Position numbers and translations under genes: made by a program. Of a stretch of 64,000 bases of DNA, positions 46,656-56,630 are shown one piece after another; the stretch's first letter is position 1, and every line of letters starts with the position of its first letter. This stretch comes from CAWVWD01 sp965662365. GTDB lineage: Bacteria; Bacteroidota; Bacteroidia; Chitinophagales; Saprospiraceae. The stretch covers positions 1 to 64,000 of the forward strand of contig CBFIHR010000017.1 of assembly GCA_965662365.1 (NCBI GenBank), read 5' to 3'. The notes under the pieces were generated by a model, which saw nothing but the letters and a program-made list of their open reading frames with translations, was not told the DNA's origin and did not search any database.

Positions 46656-46846
46656 TTTTTTTAATTTCCTGCCCAAAGTTGGGTTTATTTTTGATAAATC
46701 GACAAATTACCGACAAACCGTATTATTTTCATGTCGATAATGAATAAATAATCAATCTACAATGAAAATGATAGTAAACCAGCGATGAAATATTTAGAAA
46801 GCGAAGATAATTCACACTTTACACTTCACCGTTCAGACTTATAAAA

Positions 46847-48319
46847 ATGTTACAATCAAAATTAATATCAACGCTAAAAACCTTATCTGATAAGGAGTTA
46901 AAACAGTTTCAACTTTGGGTCGAAGCCGATATTTTTAATAAAAACAAAAGTATCGTTCAATTGATGAATTTGATTACTCGTTATACGCCAGATTTCAATA
47001 GTCCGAAAGCCATCAAGGCACTCGAAAAAGAAGCCGTTTTTAAAAAAATTTATAAGAAAGAAAATTATAATAATTTAAAACTAAACAACTTAATATCAGA
47101 TACTTACCTCCTACTTTGCGATTTTCTGGCGTATCAAAACTTTCAAGCCTCCAAACAGTTTCCTCGATTGTGTTTGATGGATGAGTTTTTTGAAAAAGGC
47201 TTGTATAAAAATGTGGAGCAAGAAGCCCGAAAATTTCGTCAAGAGCAAGAAAAATTCTCGGTTCGTAACTCCAGCTATTACTTTGATGAATATCTTTTTT
47301 ATAAACAAAAAGATGCTTTATTTTTAAGTCAACCGAACCGAACTGCCGATGTTAATTTGCAATTAAAAAATGATAAATTAGACTTATTTTATTTTGCCAC
47401 AAAGTTAAAAATTGCTTGTGATATGTCCAGCCGAAATGCTGTAATTCAAGCGAATTACGAAAGTCCTTTTTTGGAGGAACTAACCCAACATTATCAACAA
47501 AATCAATCGAAATTTGAAAATATTCCATCAATCACGGTGTATTATCAAGTCTTAAAAATGTTGCAAAATCAAGAAGAGTCAATACACTATTTTCAACTTA
47601 AAACGACTTTGGCAAACAACCTCAAATACTTTCCAAACGAAGAATTACGAACGCTTTATGATTATGCTCGAAACTATTGTATTCGTAAAATAAATAATGG
47701 GGAAACTGCTTATTATCAAGAAATTTTAAATCTCTATCAATTTTTATTGGACAAAAAAATCATCTTCCAAAACGGATATTTGACACAATGGGATTACAAA
47801 AATATTATCACGGTCGGTTTGCGTTTGCAATCTTACGACTGGACAGAAAACTTCATTAAAAAATATAAAAATAGCTTAGCCGAAAACGTCAGAGAAAATG
47901 CGTTTATTTATAATTTAGCCTCTTTTTACTACGAAACGCACAGGTATAAAAAGTCGCTTCAACTCTTACACGAAGTGAAATTTACGGATACAACTTATCC
48001 TTTAGGTGCAAAAATTATTCAATTGAAAAGTTACTATGAGTTGCAAGAAACCGAGCCGTTTTACGCCCTTACCGATGCGTTTCAAATCTTCGTCAAACGT
48101 AATCGACAACTCTCCGATTATCGAAAAACAGCGTATCTAAATTTGATAAAAATCACTAAAAAAATCTTTAAACTCCGAGAACAAAAAGGGTATATCGCTA
48201 ATTCTGTTTGGCAAAAAAGATACGAAGCCTTGAAGATGAAAATTGAGAACCAGCGAATTGCAAATAAAGACTGGGTAAAAGAACGATTGACCATCGAACT
48301 TTCGAGTCAACCGTCCTAA
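46847..48319 (+). CDS. Large helical protein of unknown function (TPR-like)
   Basis: The 490-aa protein begins MLQSKLISTLKTLSDKELKQF and is almost entirely alpha-helical with amphipathic pairs, for example NAFIYNLASFYYETHRYKKSLQLLHEV (about 365-391), which looks like a tetratricopeptide unit. No signal peptide or membrane helix is seen, so it is cytoplasmic. The N-terminal 80 residues resemble a multi-copy family that I recall in Saprospiria-like genomes (LSDKELKQFQLWVEADIFNKN), but this was not searched. It is basic, rich in Lys, Asn, Gln and Tyr. It stands alone. Function unknown; a scaffold role is conceivable. Confidence 0.6.
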   Translation: MLQSKLISTLKTLSDKELKQFQLWVEADIFNKNKSIVQLMNLITRYTPDFNSPKAIKALEKEAVFKKIYKKENYNNLKLNNLISDTYLLLCDFLAYQNFQASKQFPRLCLMDEFFEKGLYKNVEQEARKFRQEQEKFSVRNSSYYFDEYLFYKQKDALFLSQPNRTADVNLQLKNDKLDLFYFATKLKIACDMSSRNAVIQANYESPFLEELTQHYQQNQSKFENIPSITVYYQVLKMLQNQEESIHYFQLKTTLANNLKYFPNEELRTLYDYARNYCIRKINNGETAYYQEILNLYQFLLDKKIIFQNGYLTQWDYKNIITVGLRLQSYDWTENFIKKYKNSLAENVRENAFIYNLASFYYETHRYKKSLQLLHEVKFTDTTYPLGAKIIQLKSYYELQETEPFYALTDAFQIFVKRNRQLSDYRKTAYLNLIKITKKIFKLREQKGYIANSVWQKRYEALKMKIENQRIANKDWVKERLTIELSSQPS

Positions 48320-48612
48320 CTGCCAATTCGTCACCTAAAACCACTACGTCTGTCAAATTTTCGCTTATCTTTTTCGATTGTTAAAGGCATTTCTGAAAAA
48401 ATTCCTATAAATTACGACTGAATTTCAAGGAATTACGAATAATTATCAAAATCACATTTGCGTAAGCAAAATAGTGGCAAATAAATTGAAAAGTTAGGAG
48501 GTAGTATTTTATCGTTCTTACTTAGCTTTAAATTTAAGTAAAATACATAAAAACTATTTCACATAAAATAAAACACAATGACTTTCGTGTCACTGCATTC
48601 AAATATAAAATT

Positions 48613-51294
48613 ATGACTTACGATAATTTCACAACAAAAGCTCAAGAAGCGATACTCAAAGCTCAGCAATATGCTGGTGGATTTAGCCATCAAATCGTTG
48701 ATACAGCTCACTTATTAAAAGGTATTTTATTGGTCGATGAAGACGTTGTGCCTTATTTATTAAAAAAATTAGGGGTGGTTATTTCGACTTTAGAAGACAA
48801 AATCGAGGAGCAAGTCAAACGCTATCCAAAAACGACAAATGTCGATAAACAATCACTTTCAAATGACTCAAATCGTGCGTTAAGCGTAGCGAAAAAGTCA
48901 ATGGCAGAATATGGCGATGAATTTATTTCCATCGAATTATTATTACAAGGAATCTTGGCAGGAAATGACCAAACGGCTCGTAACTTAAAGGATTTGGGGG
49001 TAACAAAAGAAGGTTTAAAAGCCGCCATTTTAGAATTAAGAAAAGGTCGAAAAGTGACGTCTCAATCAGCTGAAAATCAGTACAATGCACTGAAAAAATT
49101 CGCTATTAACTTAAACGAATCGGCTCAATCCGGAAAACTCGACCCGATTATCGGTCGTGATGAGGAAATTCGTAGAGTGTTGCATATTTTATCTCGTCGC
49201 CGTAAGAATAATCCAATTGTAGTAGGTGAAGCTGGAGTCGGAAAAACGGCCATTGTGGAAGGGATTGCTTGGCGAATTGTTAATCAAGATGTACCCGAAA
49301 ATTTGAAATCAAAAACAGTCTTTTCGTTAGATATTGCGTCTTTGATTGCGGGTGCAAAATACAAGGGAGAGTTTGAAGAACGCTTGAAAGCGGTAATCAA
49401 AGAAGTGTCTGAATCGAATGGCGATATTATTTTATTCATTGACGAAATTCATACTTTAATTGGAGCCGGTGGCGGTGGCGGTTCGATGGATGCTGCAAAC
49501 ATCTTAAAACCTGCATTGGCACGAGGTGAATTGCGTGCTATCGGTGCAACGACTTTAGATGAATATCAAAAATATTTTGAAAAAGATAAAGCTTTAGTGC
49601 GTCGTTTTCAGACGGTTTTGATTGATGAGCCGAGTGTCGAAGATACGGTTTCGATTTTGCGAGGATTGAAAGAACGTTATGAAAATCATCACAAAGTTGT
49701 GATTTTAGATGATGCGTTGATTGCTGCCACAGAATTGTCAAATCGTTATATTACAGACAGACAATTGCCTGATAAAGCGATTGATTTAATTGATGAAGCA
49801 GCCGCTAAATTGCGTATGGAAATGGATTCGTTGCCAGGTGAATTGGACGAATTGGATCGAAAAGTGCGTCAGTTAGAAATTGAGCGAGAAGCGATAAAAC
49901 GAGAAAATGATAAGGAGAAATTGGCTCAGCTTAACGAACAAATCGCTAACTTATCCGAGGCTTTAAATGCTCGAAAAGCTCAATGGCAATCAGAAAAAGA
50001 AATCGTAGATACGATTAATAAAGCTAAGCAGAAAATTGAAGATTATAAAATAGAAGCAGAAGCTGCGGAACGAAATGCAGATTTTGCAAAAGTAGCGGAA
50101 ATCCGTTATGGTAAAATCAAAGAACAGGAAGCGATTTTGCATGTTGCTGAAGAAAAATTACACAATCTTTCGGACGAAAAACGATTGACTGACGAGGAGG
50201 TAGATTCTGATAATATTGCAGAAGTCGTAGCAAATTGGACGGGAATCCCAGTGAATAAAATGCTACAATCCGAGCGTGACAAACTCTTAAAATTAGAAGA
50301 GCAATTACACGAAAGGTTAATTGGTCAAGATGAAGCGGTGCGTGCGGTGGCGGATGCTGTTCGTAGAAGTCGGGCAGGTTTGGCAGATGAAAATAAGCCG
50401 ATCGGCTCATTTATCTTCCTCGGGCCAACAGGAGTTGGTAAAACGGAATTGGCGAAAGCCTTGGCGGAAATCTTATTTAATGATGAAAAAGCGATTACTC
50501 GAATTGATATGAGTGAGTTTCAGGAGCGTCATTCAGTTTCTCGCCTGGTCGGTGCGCCTCCAGGATACGTTGGCTATGATGAAGGTGGCGAGTTGACGGA
50601 AGCCGTGCGACGCAAACCGTATTCTATCGTTTTATTAGATGAAATCGAAAAAGCACATCCTGATACGTTCAATATTTTATTACAAGTCTTAGATGATGGA
50701 CGATTGACGGATAATAAAGGTCGTGTAGCGAACTTCAAAAATACGATTATCATTATGACTTCTAATATGTCTGCGAATATCATTTTGGAAAACTTCGAGG
50801 ATTTAGATGAAGTCCGTCCAGAGCATCGTCAAGATATTATCGACACTACAAAGGCAGAGGTTTTTGAATCTTTGAAAGAGATGCTTCGCCCAGAGTTTCT
50901 GAATCGTATTGATGAACAGATTATGTTTACGCCTTTGAGTCGCAAAGAGATTCGTCAAATTTTATTATTGTTGTTGAAGGGCGTTGATAAGATGTTGGCA
51001 AAACAAGACTTATACATGGAATTGACGGATAATGCGATTGATTTATTGGCGGATTTGGGCTACGACCCACAGTTCGGGGCAAGACCAATGAAGCGAGTTT
51101 TACAACGTGAAATTATTAATCAATTGTCGAAAGAGTTGTTGAGCGGTCGATTTGCAAAAGGTGATACGATTGTCGGCGACGAAATTCAAGGAAACTTGTT
51201 TTTTAGAAATAAAAAAGATATCAAAAAAGTAGAAGACTTGGTCGAAGAGGTCGATGTTGATGAAAATACAGATTCTACAGATTCTACAGATTAA
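48613..51294 (+). CDS. clpB: ATP-dependent disaggregase ClpB
   Basis: The 893-aa hexameric chaperone resolubilises aggregated protein with DnaK. It has the Clp N-domain ([18 protein letters not shown]...), AAA1 with Walker A GEAGVGKT (205-212) and FIDEIHTL, a coiled-coil middle domain (about 405-525), AAA2 with GPTGVGKT (604-611) and [11 protein letters not shown], and the C-terminal D2-small domain ([15 protein letters not shown]). The tail is acidic and ends in a tandem DSTDSTD repeat encoded by a GATTCTACA duplication. A terminator (51317) follows. The specialised Hsp70 at 3.7-6.2 kb is not linked to it. Confidence 0.97.
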   Translation: MTYDNFTTKAQEAILKAQQYAGGFSHQIVDTAHLLKGILLVDEDVVPYLLKKLGVVISTLEDKIEEQVKRYPKTTNVDKQSLSNDSNRALSVAKKSMAEYGDEFISIELLLQGILAGNDQTARNLKDLGVTKEGLKAAILELRKGRKVTSQSAENQYNALKKFAINLNESAQSGKLDPIIGRDEEIRRVLHILSRRRKNNPIVVGEAGVGKTAIVEGIAWRIVNQDVPENLKSKTVFSLDIASLIAGAKYKGEFEERLKAVIKEVSESNGDIILFIDEIHTLIGAGGGGGSMDAANILKPALARGELRAIGATTLDEYQKYFEKDKALVRRFQTVLIDEPSVEDTVSILRGLKERYENHHKVVILDDALIAATELSNRYITDRQLPDKAIDLIDEAAAKLRMEMDSLPGELDELDRKVRQLEIEREAIKRENDKEKLAQLNEQIANLSEALNARKAQWQSEKEIVDTINKAKQKIEDYKIEAEAAERNADFAKVAEIRYGKIKEQEAILHVAEEKLHNLSDEKRLTDEEVDSDNIAEVVANWTGIPVNKMLQSERDKLLKLEEQLHERLIGQDEAVRAVADAVRRSRAGLADENKPIGSFIFLGPTGVGKTELAKALAEILFNDEKAITRIDMSEFQERHSVSRLVGAPPGYVGYDEGGELTEAVRRKPYSIVLLDEIEKAHPDTFNILLQVLDDGRLTDNKGRVANFKNTIIIMTSNMSANIILENFEDLDEVRPEHRQDIIDTTKAEVFESLKEMLRPEFLNRIDEQIMFTPLSRKEIRQILLLLLKGVDKMLAKQDLYMELTDNAIDLLADLGYDPQFGARPMKRVLQREIINQLSKELLSGRFAKGDTIVGDEIQGNLFFRNKKDIKKVEDLVEEVDVDENTDSTDSTD

Positions 51295-51316
51295 TATAGA
51301 TTTTTTAATATTTTCG

Positions 51317-51350
51317 AATCGCCGAGCGACTTTGCCGCTTGGCGATTTTA
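51317..51350 (+). terminator. Terminator after clpB
   Basis: AATCGCC-g-AGCG ... CGCT-t-GGCGATT (51317-51347) is an interrupted 11-bp stem followed by a T-rich tail, 23 nt past the stop. Confidence 0.7.
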
Positions 51351-51499
51351 GTTTCAAGGTTAATAATTTGAACCTGCTTAGAAAAAGGTGTTGAGCTAAA
51401 ATTATAATGTCCAAATTACGCTTTCAATAAAACTTGCTTATTAACCTAATGATGATGATTTTTGACCGTAAAATATTTTATTGATCAATAAAATAGCCC

Positions 51500-52555
51500 T
51501 TATTTCACACTCACCCGAGGGTCTAACACTGCATAAATCAAATCCGTAAATACATTAATTACTACAAAAACAACAGCGGTGAATAAGACACAACCCAAAA
51601 CAACGGGAATATCAAAAGTTAACAATGCTTGAACTGTTTCATAACCTAAACCTTTGTAACTAAATACTGATTCTACAAAAAAAGAACCTGCCAACAATGC
51701 ACCAAACCAACCCGAAATTGCTGTTGTCACAGGGTTCAGTGCATTGCGTAAAGCGTGTTTTATAATCACCGTTTTTTTACTTAGCCCTTTTGATTTGGCA
51801 GTACGAATATAGTCTTGCGACAAAACATCTAACATCGCTGAACGAGTCAGCTGCGTTACGATTGCTACCGGTCGAATCCCCAAGGCAATCGCTGGTAAAA
51901 TCAGGTTTTGCCAAGCATAATATTGTTCGCCCAAGTCATTAAGTTCAATCAAACTGCCAGTAATATTTAAGCCTGTGTATTCCGATAGTGCAAAACCAAA
52001 TATAAAGGCTAAAATAATCGCCGTTACATAACTCGGTACCGAATAACCAAATACAGAAGTCACGACCGCTGTATTGTCAAACCAAGAATTGTGTCGCAAT
52101 GCTGCCACAACACCTAACGAGATACCCAGAATCGTCGCAATTAACAACGCCGTTAAGGCCAAAAAAGCCGTTTGTGGAATCGCTTGCCTCAAAATCGCCT
52201 TGACACTTCTACCCGACTGAAACGACTCTCTCAAATACGGTGACTTCAGCACCAATACCTTCTCACCAAAATCTATTAACTCCGTATAATCGTACAACAT
52301 CTGATGTTCTGGCGAATCTTGATGTACCGAAATCGGTGAAATATCCCGCAAATACCACAATAACTGCACGACCAACGGCTTATCTAAACCCAATGCCTCT
52401 CGTTTTGCTTCTACCGATTCTACATCTGCTCGCTGCCCAAACGTCAAACTCGCAGGATCAACCGGTGCTAAATAAATAATCGAGGCCACCAAAGTAATCA
52501 CCATGATTAGCACTAATCCACCGTAAAATAACCGTCTTGTAATATATCGTAGCAT
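51500..52555 (-). CDS. OppB/DppB-type ABC transporter permease
   Basis: The 351-aa inner-membrane protein of a peptide/nickel-type importer starts MLRYITRRLFYGGLVLIMVITLVASIIYLAP and has about six transmembrane helices. The cytoplasmic EAA-like loop reads QDYIRTAKSKGLSKKTVIIKHALRNALNP, which docks onto the ATPase. The periplasmic insert after helix 1 (about 40-120) is longer than usual. No partner permease (OppC), ATPase or binding protein is adjacent, so it is an orphan or pairs with subunits elsewhere. The upstream gene on the same strand (62 nt away) is an unknown membrane-anchored protein. Confidence 0.88.
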   Translation of the reverse strand: MLRYITRRLFYGGLVLIMVITLVASIIYLAPVDPASLTFGQRADVESVEAKREALGLDKPLVVQLLWYLRDISPISVHQDSPEHQMLYDYTELIDFGEKVLVLKSPYLRESFQSGRSVKAILRQAIPQTAFLALTALLIATILGISLGVVAALRHNSWFDNTAVVTSVFGYSVPSYVTAIILAFIFGFALSEYTGLNITGSLIELNDLGEQYYAWQNLILPAIALGIRPVAIVTQLTRSAMLDVLSQDYIRTAKSKGLSKKTVIIKHALRNALNPVTTAISGWFGALLAGSFFVESVFSYKGLGYETVQALLTFDIPVVLGCVLFTAVVFVVINVFTDLIYAVLDPRVSVK

Positions 52556-52617
52556 TTTTATAATTCTTTACATCTATCTTTCAGCCTTTCTATTTCAAAA
52601 AAGGTAAAAGGCAATAA

Positions 52618-53289
52618 TCAATCCTTAACCGTCACCGTACAACTTCGACTAAAAAACGGTACTATTCGTTTATCCACATCATTTTTCAACACATAGCCAT
52701 ATTCTAACTTATAACGACCGTTGCCAAAATTATTCGGAACTTTCAATAAATTATCTTTTCCTTGTGGCTTAAAATAATACGTCATTCGAGCAGTTTTCAC
52801 CGCAAAAAACAAAATAGCTTCCGCCAATTTTATGTCTTTTAATGTAAAATACAAATTAATATCTCGTTGATAACCAGGAATATTACGCTCACAAAATTCA
52901 TTATAAAAGTTAGTTGTAGTCACCGTCTCCACATCACGCATAATTTCTATTGGTTTCACAAACCCCAAATTACTCACTTTCAATCGCTTATCCGCAGAAT
53001 AAACCATATTAGGCTTTGTACGCTGAAGTATTTCACTGATCGGAGCAGTCGATTCCTCCTCTTCCGACTTCAATGAATCATTGTCTTGCAGTACTTCCTC
53101 AAGTTCCGTTTTCTTAATAACATCAGCAATTTCTTTTTCATCCTCTGAAACCACTGTTTTGACTTGTTCCTCCTCACCCGGAAACAACGTAAACGTAGGC
53201 ACAAACTTATGCAACGCCATCAATCCCACAACAATAACTATTGCACCGACTGCAATCTGTATTAACGTATTTTTTATTTGTGCTTTCAT
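52618..53289 (-). CDS. Membrane-anchored protein of unknown function
   Basis: The 223-aa protein has one N-terminal transmembrane helix (QIAVGAIVIVVGLMALHKF), an acidic linker (about 38-85, EEEQVKTVVSEDEKEIADVIKKTELEEVLQ), and a C-terminal domain of strands (LYFTLKDIKLAEAILFFAVKT, RYKLEYGYVLKNDVDKRIVPFFSRSC). No family is recognised. It probably exposes the domain outside the cytoplasm. It is co-oriented with the OppB-type gene and may share its transcript. Function unknown. Confidence 0.6.
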   Translation of the reverse strand: MKAQIKNTLIQIAVGAIVIVVGLMALHKFVPTFTLFPGEEEQVKTVVSEDEKEIADVIKKTELEEVLQDNDSLKSEEEESTAPISEILQRTKPNMVYSADKRLKVSNLGFVKPIEIMRDVETVTTTNFYNEFCERNIPGYQRDINLYFTLKDIKLAEAILFFAVKTARMTYYFKPQGKDNLLKVPNNFGNGRYKLEYGYVLKNDVDKRIVPFFSRSCTVTVKD

Positions 53290-53411
53290 TTATAAAAATG
53301 AATGTTTTGATACAAAAAACCTTCTTCGTACAAGTACTTTGACGAAACAGCGAGCGATTTTTAATACGTAAACTTATCTAGTTAATCTTTTTTGAATATT
53401 ATTACTCAACA

Positions 53412-56399
53412 CTACCTCACAACGGCTCGAATTTCATCAATATCACTTAAAGTTGTCATAGCCTCCGTCGTAATTACAGTCGTCAAATCTTCTGACGCCG
53501 ACAAATCTACAAAATCTAAACCCGCTTCATACGCTCGTCGCTGAATAATCGTAATCGCAAAATTTTTCATTTGTCTGTCCCGAAACGAAGATTTACCAAA
53601 ATACAATACCTCCAAAGGATTATAAACCTTCACAACTTGTCGAGTCTTTTGTGCCAGTTGAGTTTTGAGCCAAGCATTCGGCGTGAAAAATGTTACAAAA
53701 CCTTCCTTTTTCAAAATTCGTAACCCTAACTCGAAGAATATTTCATAAAGTTTTCCACCACTTGTATAAGCCTTATAGAGTTTTTTGTAAAACTTCGCTG
53801 CTTCCTTATCCGCCGCAAAAGCCCTTGTCGTAGGTTGACCAATAACAACATCAAACCCTACAAAATCACCATTCTCATCCAATACTTCAGGAAACTCAAA
53901 ACGCCACTCAAACGCACTATTGTAAATATCAGAAGTCAACATCACTTCCTTTTCAATCTGTCGCCGTTGTAATGAAGCCGACAACTTTTCCAGCTCCTCC
54001 AGTTCCGACTCCCTAGGTTCGTAGCCCAAATTTTTATTATAGCGAATTTGTAATTCAAGTGCATCTTTTTTACCTCGCACCTTAGAGATTTTCTCCTTTT
54101 CTCGCTTATCAAATGTGACTCGAAACTCCTCTTTAATATCATTCAGATAATGAGCCAATTGTCGTTTTTCTCGTTTATTTTCCGAACGCTTATACGCTCT
54201 TACCGAGCGTTTATACTCCTCCACACTATATTCCGTACGCCTAAATACTTCATTTAAATCTGCCTCCAGACCAAACCTCGAAATCAACGAATTCCCAGTT
54301 TTGATATTAATATCAATATTCGGCAAAGTCTCTAATTGCGTATTTCTACGTTGTCGATAATATGTACTTTTCAGCAACTCCAGCCACAAACGCAAGCGAC
54401 AGATTTTAACCGAATTCGGATTAATATCCACCCCAAAAAGCGAATGCTCAATCAGCTGTTGTTTCTCATGAAATATCGCCTCCTGTATTCGCTGCAACTC
54501 AGGCAATATTTGGCGAAAGCCACTATCAAAACTCAACTTATACGAAAACGGTAACCCAAACTTATCATAAATCACCAAGTCATCGTCCTCGATTTTGAGC
54601 GAAATGTACGACTTCAACGACACTCCCTCCGTGTCACACAAAATCCCCAAATCCGACTTTATCACCAACAATTCATTCAAAGCAGCTACCAAAAACTGCC
54701 CCGCCCCCACCGACACATCACATACCCTTATCGAATTGACAATTTCATTGGCTTTCGCCAAAACAGCAGGGTGCAGATTTTCACAAAACCGCCTAACAGC
54801 TTCAAAATCCGTCATTGTTTCCCCAAATTCCATGGCGAACTTTTGCACAATCCTCCGACGTAAAACAGCATGACTCATGTACTTTGTCACCACATTCGGC
54901 GTATAAAACGCACCAGCCCGATAGCCACTTAATCGCTCCAACACCAACCCCAAGGTCACAACGCTAATATGAGGCTTCGTCTCCGTTTGCAGCATCGACT
55001 CGCTTTGCGACAAACCAAAATCATAGGCTTCCAGAAAATGCAACAAATACTCCAGCGTACCAAGTTCAGCCTTTGAACTTTGGACTTTCGTATTTTCATA
55101 CAACGGTAACTTTGTATTGTCTTTAATATTAGAAATCCGCAAAGTTTGTCGTTCCAAATCCGTCACTTCAAACAACGAAGAATTCAAAAACGGAATACGC
55201 CCAAACTCCTTAGAAATATGCTTTTCTCTATCTTTTTCAGGAACCGCCATGACCTCAAAAAACAACGTATTCAAGGTATCAAACTCATCAATATTTGACG
55301 GATGCAAAAAGCGAAACTCGTCTTTATCCGAATCATCGACATTGTACGCAACCAGTTGAGCCTCCAAAAATTTTAGAAATAATATGCGATTCAACCAAGT
55401 AATTGTCAGCGATAACGCCACGTTAAAACATTGTTCTTCCTCTGTTTTGCCATAATCCTCCGTAGGCCGTAAGTCGTAGATTAAATCTTCGGTTCTGAGT
55501 TTAACAATTACATTTTCGAGTAACGAACCAACTTGAGGCGTCTCACACCGAGCGATAATTCGCCTCGTCCCTTCCCGCTGTTCCTCTAGCCCCAAGATAT
55601 GCAACAGTTCATAATAAAAATCTTCATGAAACAAGTTCGACTTTTGCTCTCTTTTCTGTTTTAACAAAAACTCTGGTGCGAATAACTTATAGATTTCAAG
55701 CAATTTTTGAATTGCATTCTTCTTCTCAATCGCCGTTACAAATTCCTTTTGTCGATATAAATCAATCACTTTAGGATAATCGCTCATATCCAATCGAATC
55801 ACCGAAATCGCCTCATTTGCCTTCGTAATAATTTGATTGAGAAAAGTATAAAATTTTCTGGTTGTTACCTTTGTGATTTCACTATTTCGCCAAGCCTCAA
55901 ACCGAGCAGTCAACACATCGTCAAAACAAAATAAACGATCAAAATCTGCTGCATCAAAAACATAAATCGAATCTATTACATTGATAATCAAATATTTGAG
56001 CTGCTCATTTTTATACTCAATCCGCTCAAAAAGATAACTTACCAACAAACGATACAAAGACGGTTGATTCCATTTTTCGACCGAGAAAGCAGCTACTTCG
56101 TCCATCTCGATTTCCATCAATACTTCCACTTTTCCCTCCGTAGCAATCACAATATCCGCATCATAATCCGCAATATACCTCTTGTGTTCTATCACAGAAT
56201 TAGGAAAGAAAAAACGTAGAAAATCATGGCTATACGACTGCATATTCTCGTTTGTTGCTCCTACCCTTTTTGCTCGTTCCGTATAGTAAAGGTAGTTGTC
56301 CAGCACCTCCACAAACGACTCAAAAGTTTGCGGATGTACTTTCTCTTTCCAGAAGTATCGGTCAATTGCCTGTATTGAGGATTTTATCTCTAATTTCAT
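53412..56399 (-). CDS. Type IIG RM-like protein with substituted catalytic motifs
   Basis: The 995-aa protein has the architecture of Eco57I/DUF7149-like restriction-methylase fusions: an N-terminal nuclease-type domain (about 60-190, DYDADIVI, then LIINVIDSIYVFDAADFDRLF), a helical linker, and a gamma-type adenine methylase core (about 500-930, with RLSGYRAGAFYTPNVVTKYM and FGVDINPNSVKICRLRLWLELL). Catalytic positions differ: the nuclease E-x-K is E96-I-E98; the SAM motif DPACGSG is D561-VSVGAGQ; the NPPY motif is QPTT (855-858). It also ends about 135 residues after motif IV, so no target-recognition domain is present. The frame is open throughout. A minus-strand TATGTTTG box (56428-56435) lies 29 nt upstream of the start. 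Catalysis is unlikely; DNA or SAM binding might persist. Confidence 0.75.
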   Translation of the reverse strand: MKLEIKSSIQAIDRYFWKEKVHPQTFESFVEVLDNYLYYTERAKRVGATNENMQSYSHDFLRFFFPNSVIEHKRYIADYDADIVIATEGKVEVLMEIEMDEVAAFSVEKWNQPSLYRLLVSYLFERIEYKNEQLKYLIINVIDSIYVFDAADFDRLFCFDDVLTARFEAWRNSEITKVTTRKFYTFLNQIITKANEAISVIRLDMSDYPKVIDLYRQKEFVTAIEKKNAIQKLLEIYKLFAPEFLLKQKREQKSNLFHEDFYYELLHILGLEEQREGTRRIIARCETPQVGSLLENVIVKLRTEDLIYDLRPTEDYGKTEEEQCFNVALSLTITWLNRILFLKFLEAQLVAYNVDDSDKDEFRFLHPSNIDEFDTLNTLFFEVMAVPEKDREKHISKEFGRIPFLNSSLFEVTDLERQTLRISNIKDNTKLPLYENTKVQSSKAELGTLEYLLHFLEAYDFGLSQSESMLQTETKPHISVVTLGLVLERLSGYRAGAFYTPNVVTKYMSHAVLRRRIVQKFAMEFGETMTDFEAVRRFCENLHPAVLAKANEIVNSIRVCDVSVGAGQFLVAALNELLVIKSDLGILCDTEGVSLKSYISLKIEDDDLVIYDKFGLPFSYKLSFDSGFRQILPELQRIQEAIFHEKQQLIEHSLFGVDINPNSVKICRLRLWLELLKSTYYRQRRNTQLETLPNIDINIKTGNSLISRFGLEADLNEVFRRTEYSVEEYKRSVRAYKRSENKREKRQLAHYLNDIKEEFRVTFDKREKEKISKVRGKKDALELQIRYNKNLGYEPRESELEELEKLSASLQRRQIEKEVMLTSDIYNSAFEWRFEFPEVLDENGDFVGFDVVIGQPTTRAFAADKEAAKFYKKLYKAYTSGGKLYEIFFELGLRILKKEGFVTFFTPNAWLKTQLAQKTRQVVKVYNPLEVLYFGKSSFRDRQMKNFAITIIQRRAYEAGLDFVDLSASEDLTTVITTEAMTTLSDIDEIRAVVR

Positions 56400-56564
56400 T
56401 GAAGTAAGATCATTCGTTTTCTGAGTTCAAACATAATAAAAAAAAGGGAAAGATTGCATAGAATCAGGAAAGTCAAAACATTCCTTTATAAATACCTAAA
56501 TCTACTCCTACCTATAAAATATAATCATCAGATTAAAACCATAATTAAGCTGAATAAACAACCA

Positions 56565-56600
56565 AAAATCTGACAGATTTTAAAAGCCTATCAGACTTTT
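56565..56600. repeat. Dispersed palindrome, degenerate copy
   Basis: AAAATCTGACAGATTTT followed by AAAAGCCTATCAGACTTTT; the arms still pair but with several mismatches. It lies 31 nt past the quinone-oxidoreductase stop, on the side of the RM-like gene. Confidence 0.6.
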
Positions 56601-56630
56601 TACATTGAAAATCAATAACTTATCAAAAAA

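Noticed and set aside
50117..50410. Minus frame within clpB
   Set aside because: Antisense to the clpB linker and second AAA domain; no signal, no neighbours.
53412..53414. A frameshift ending the RM-like protein early, with the recognition domain continuing downstream
   Set aside because: The 122 nt before the next gene and that gene's own sequence show no methylase or recognition-domain-like continuation in any frame.
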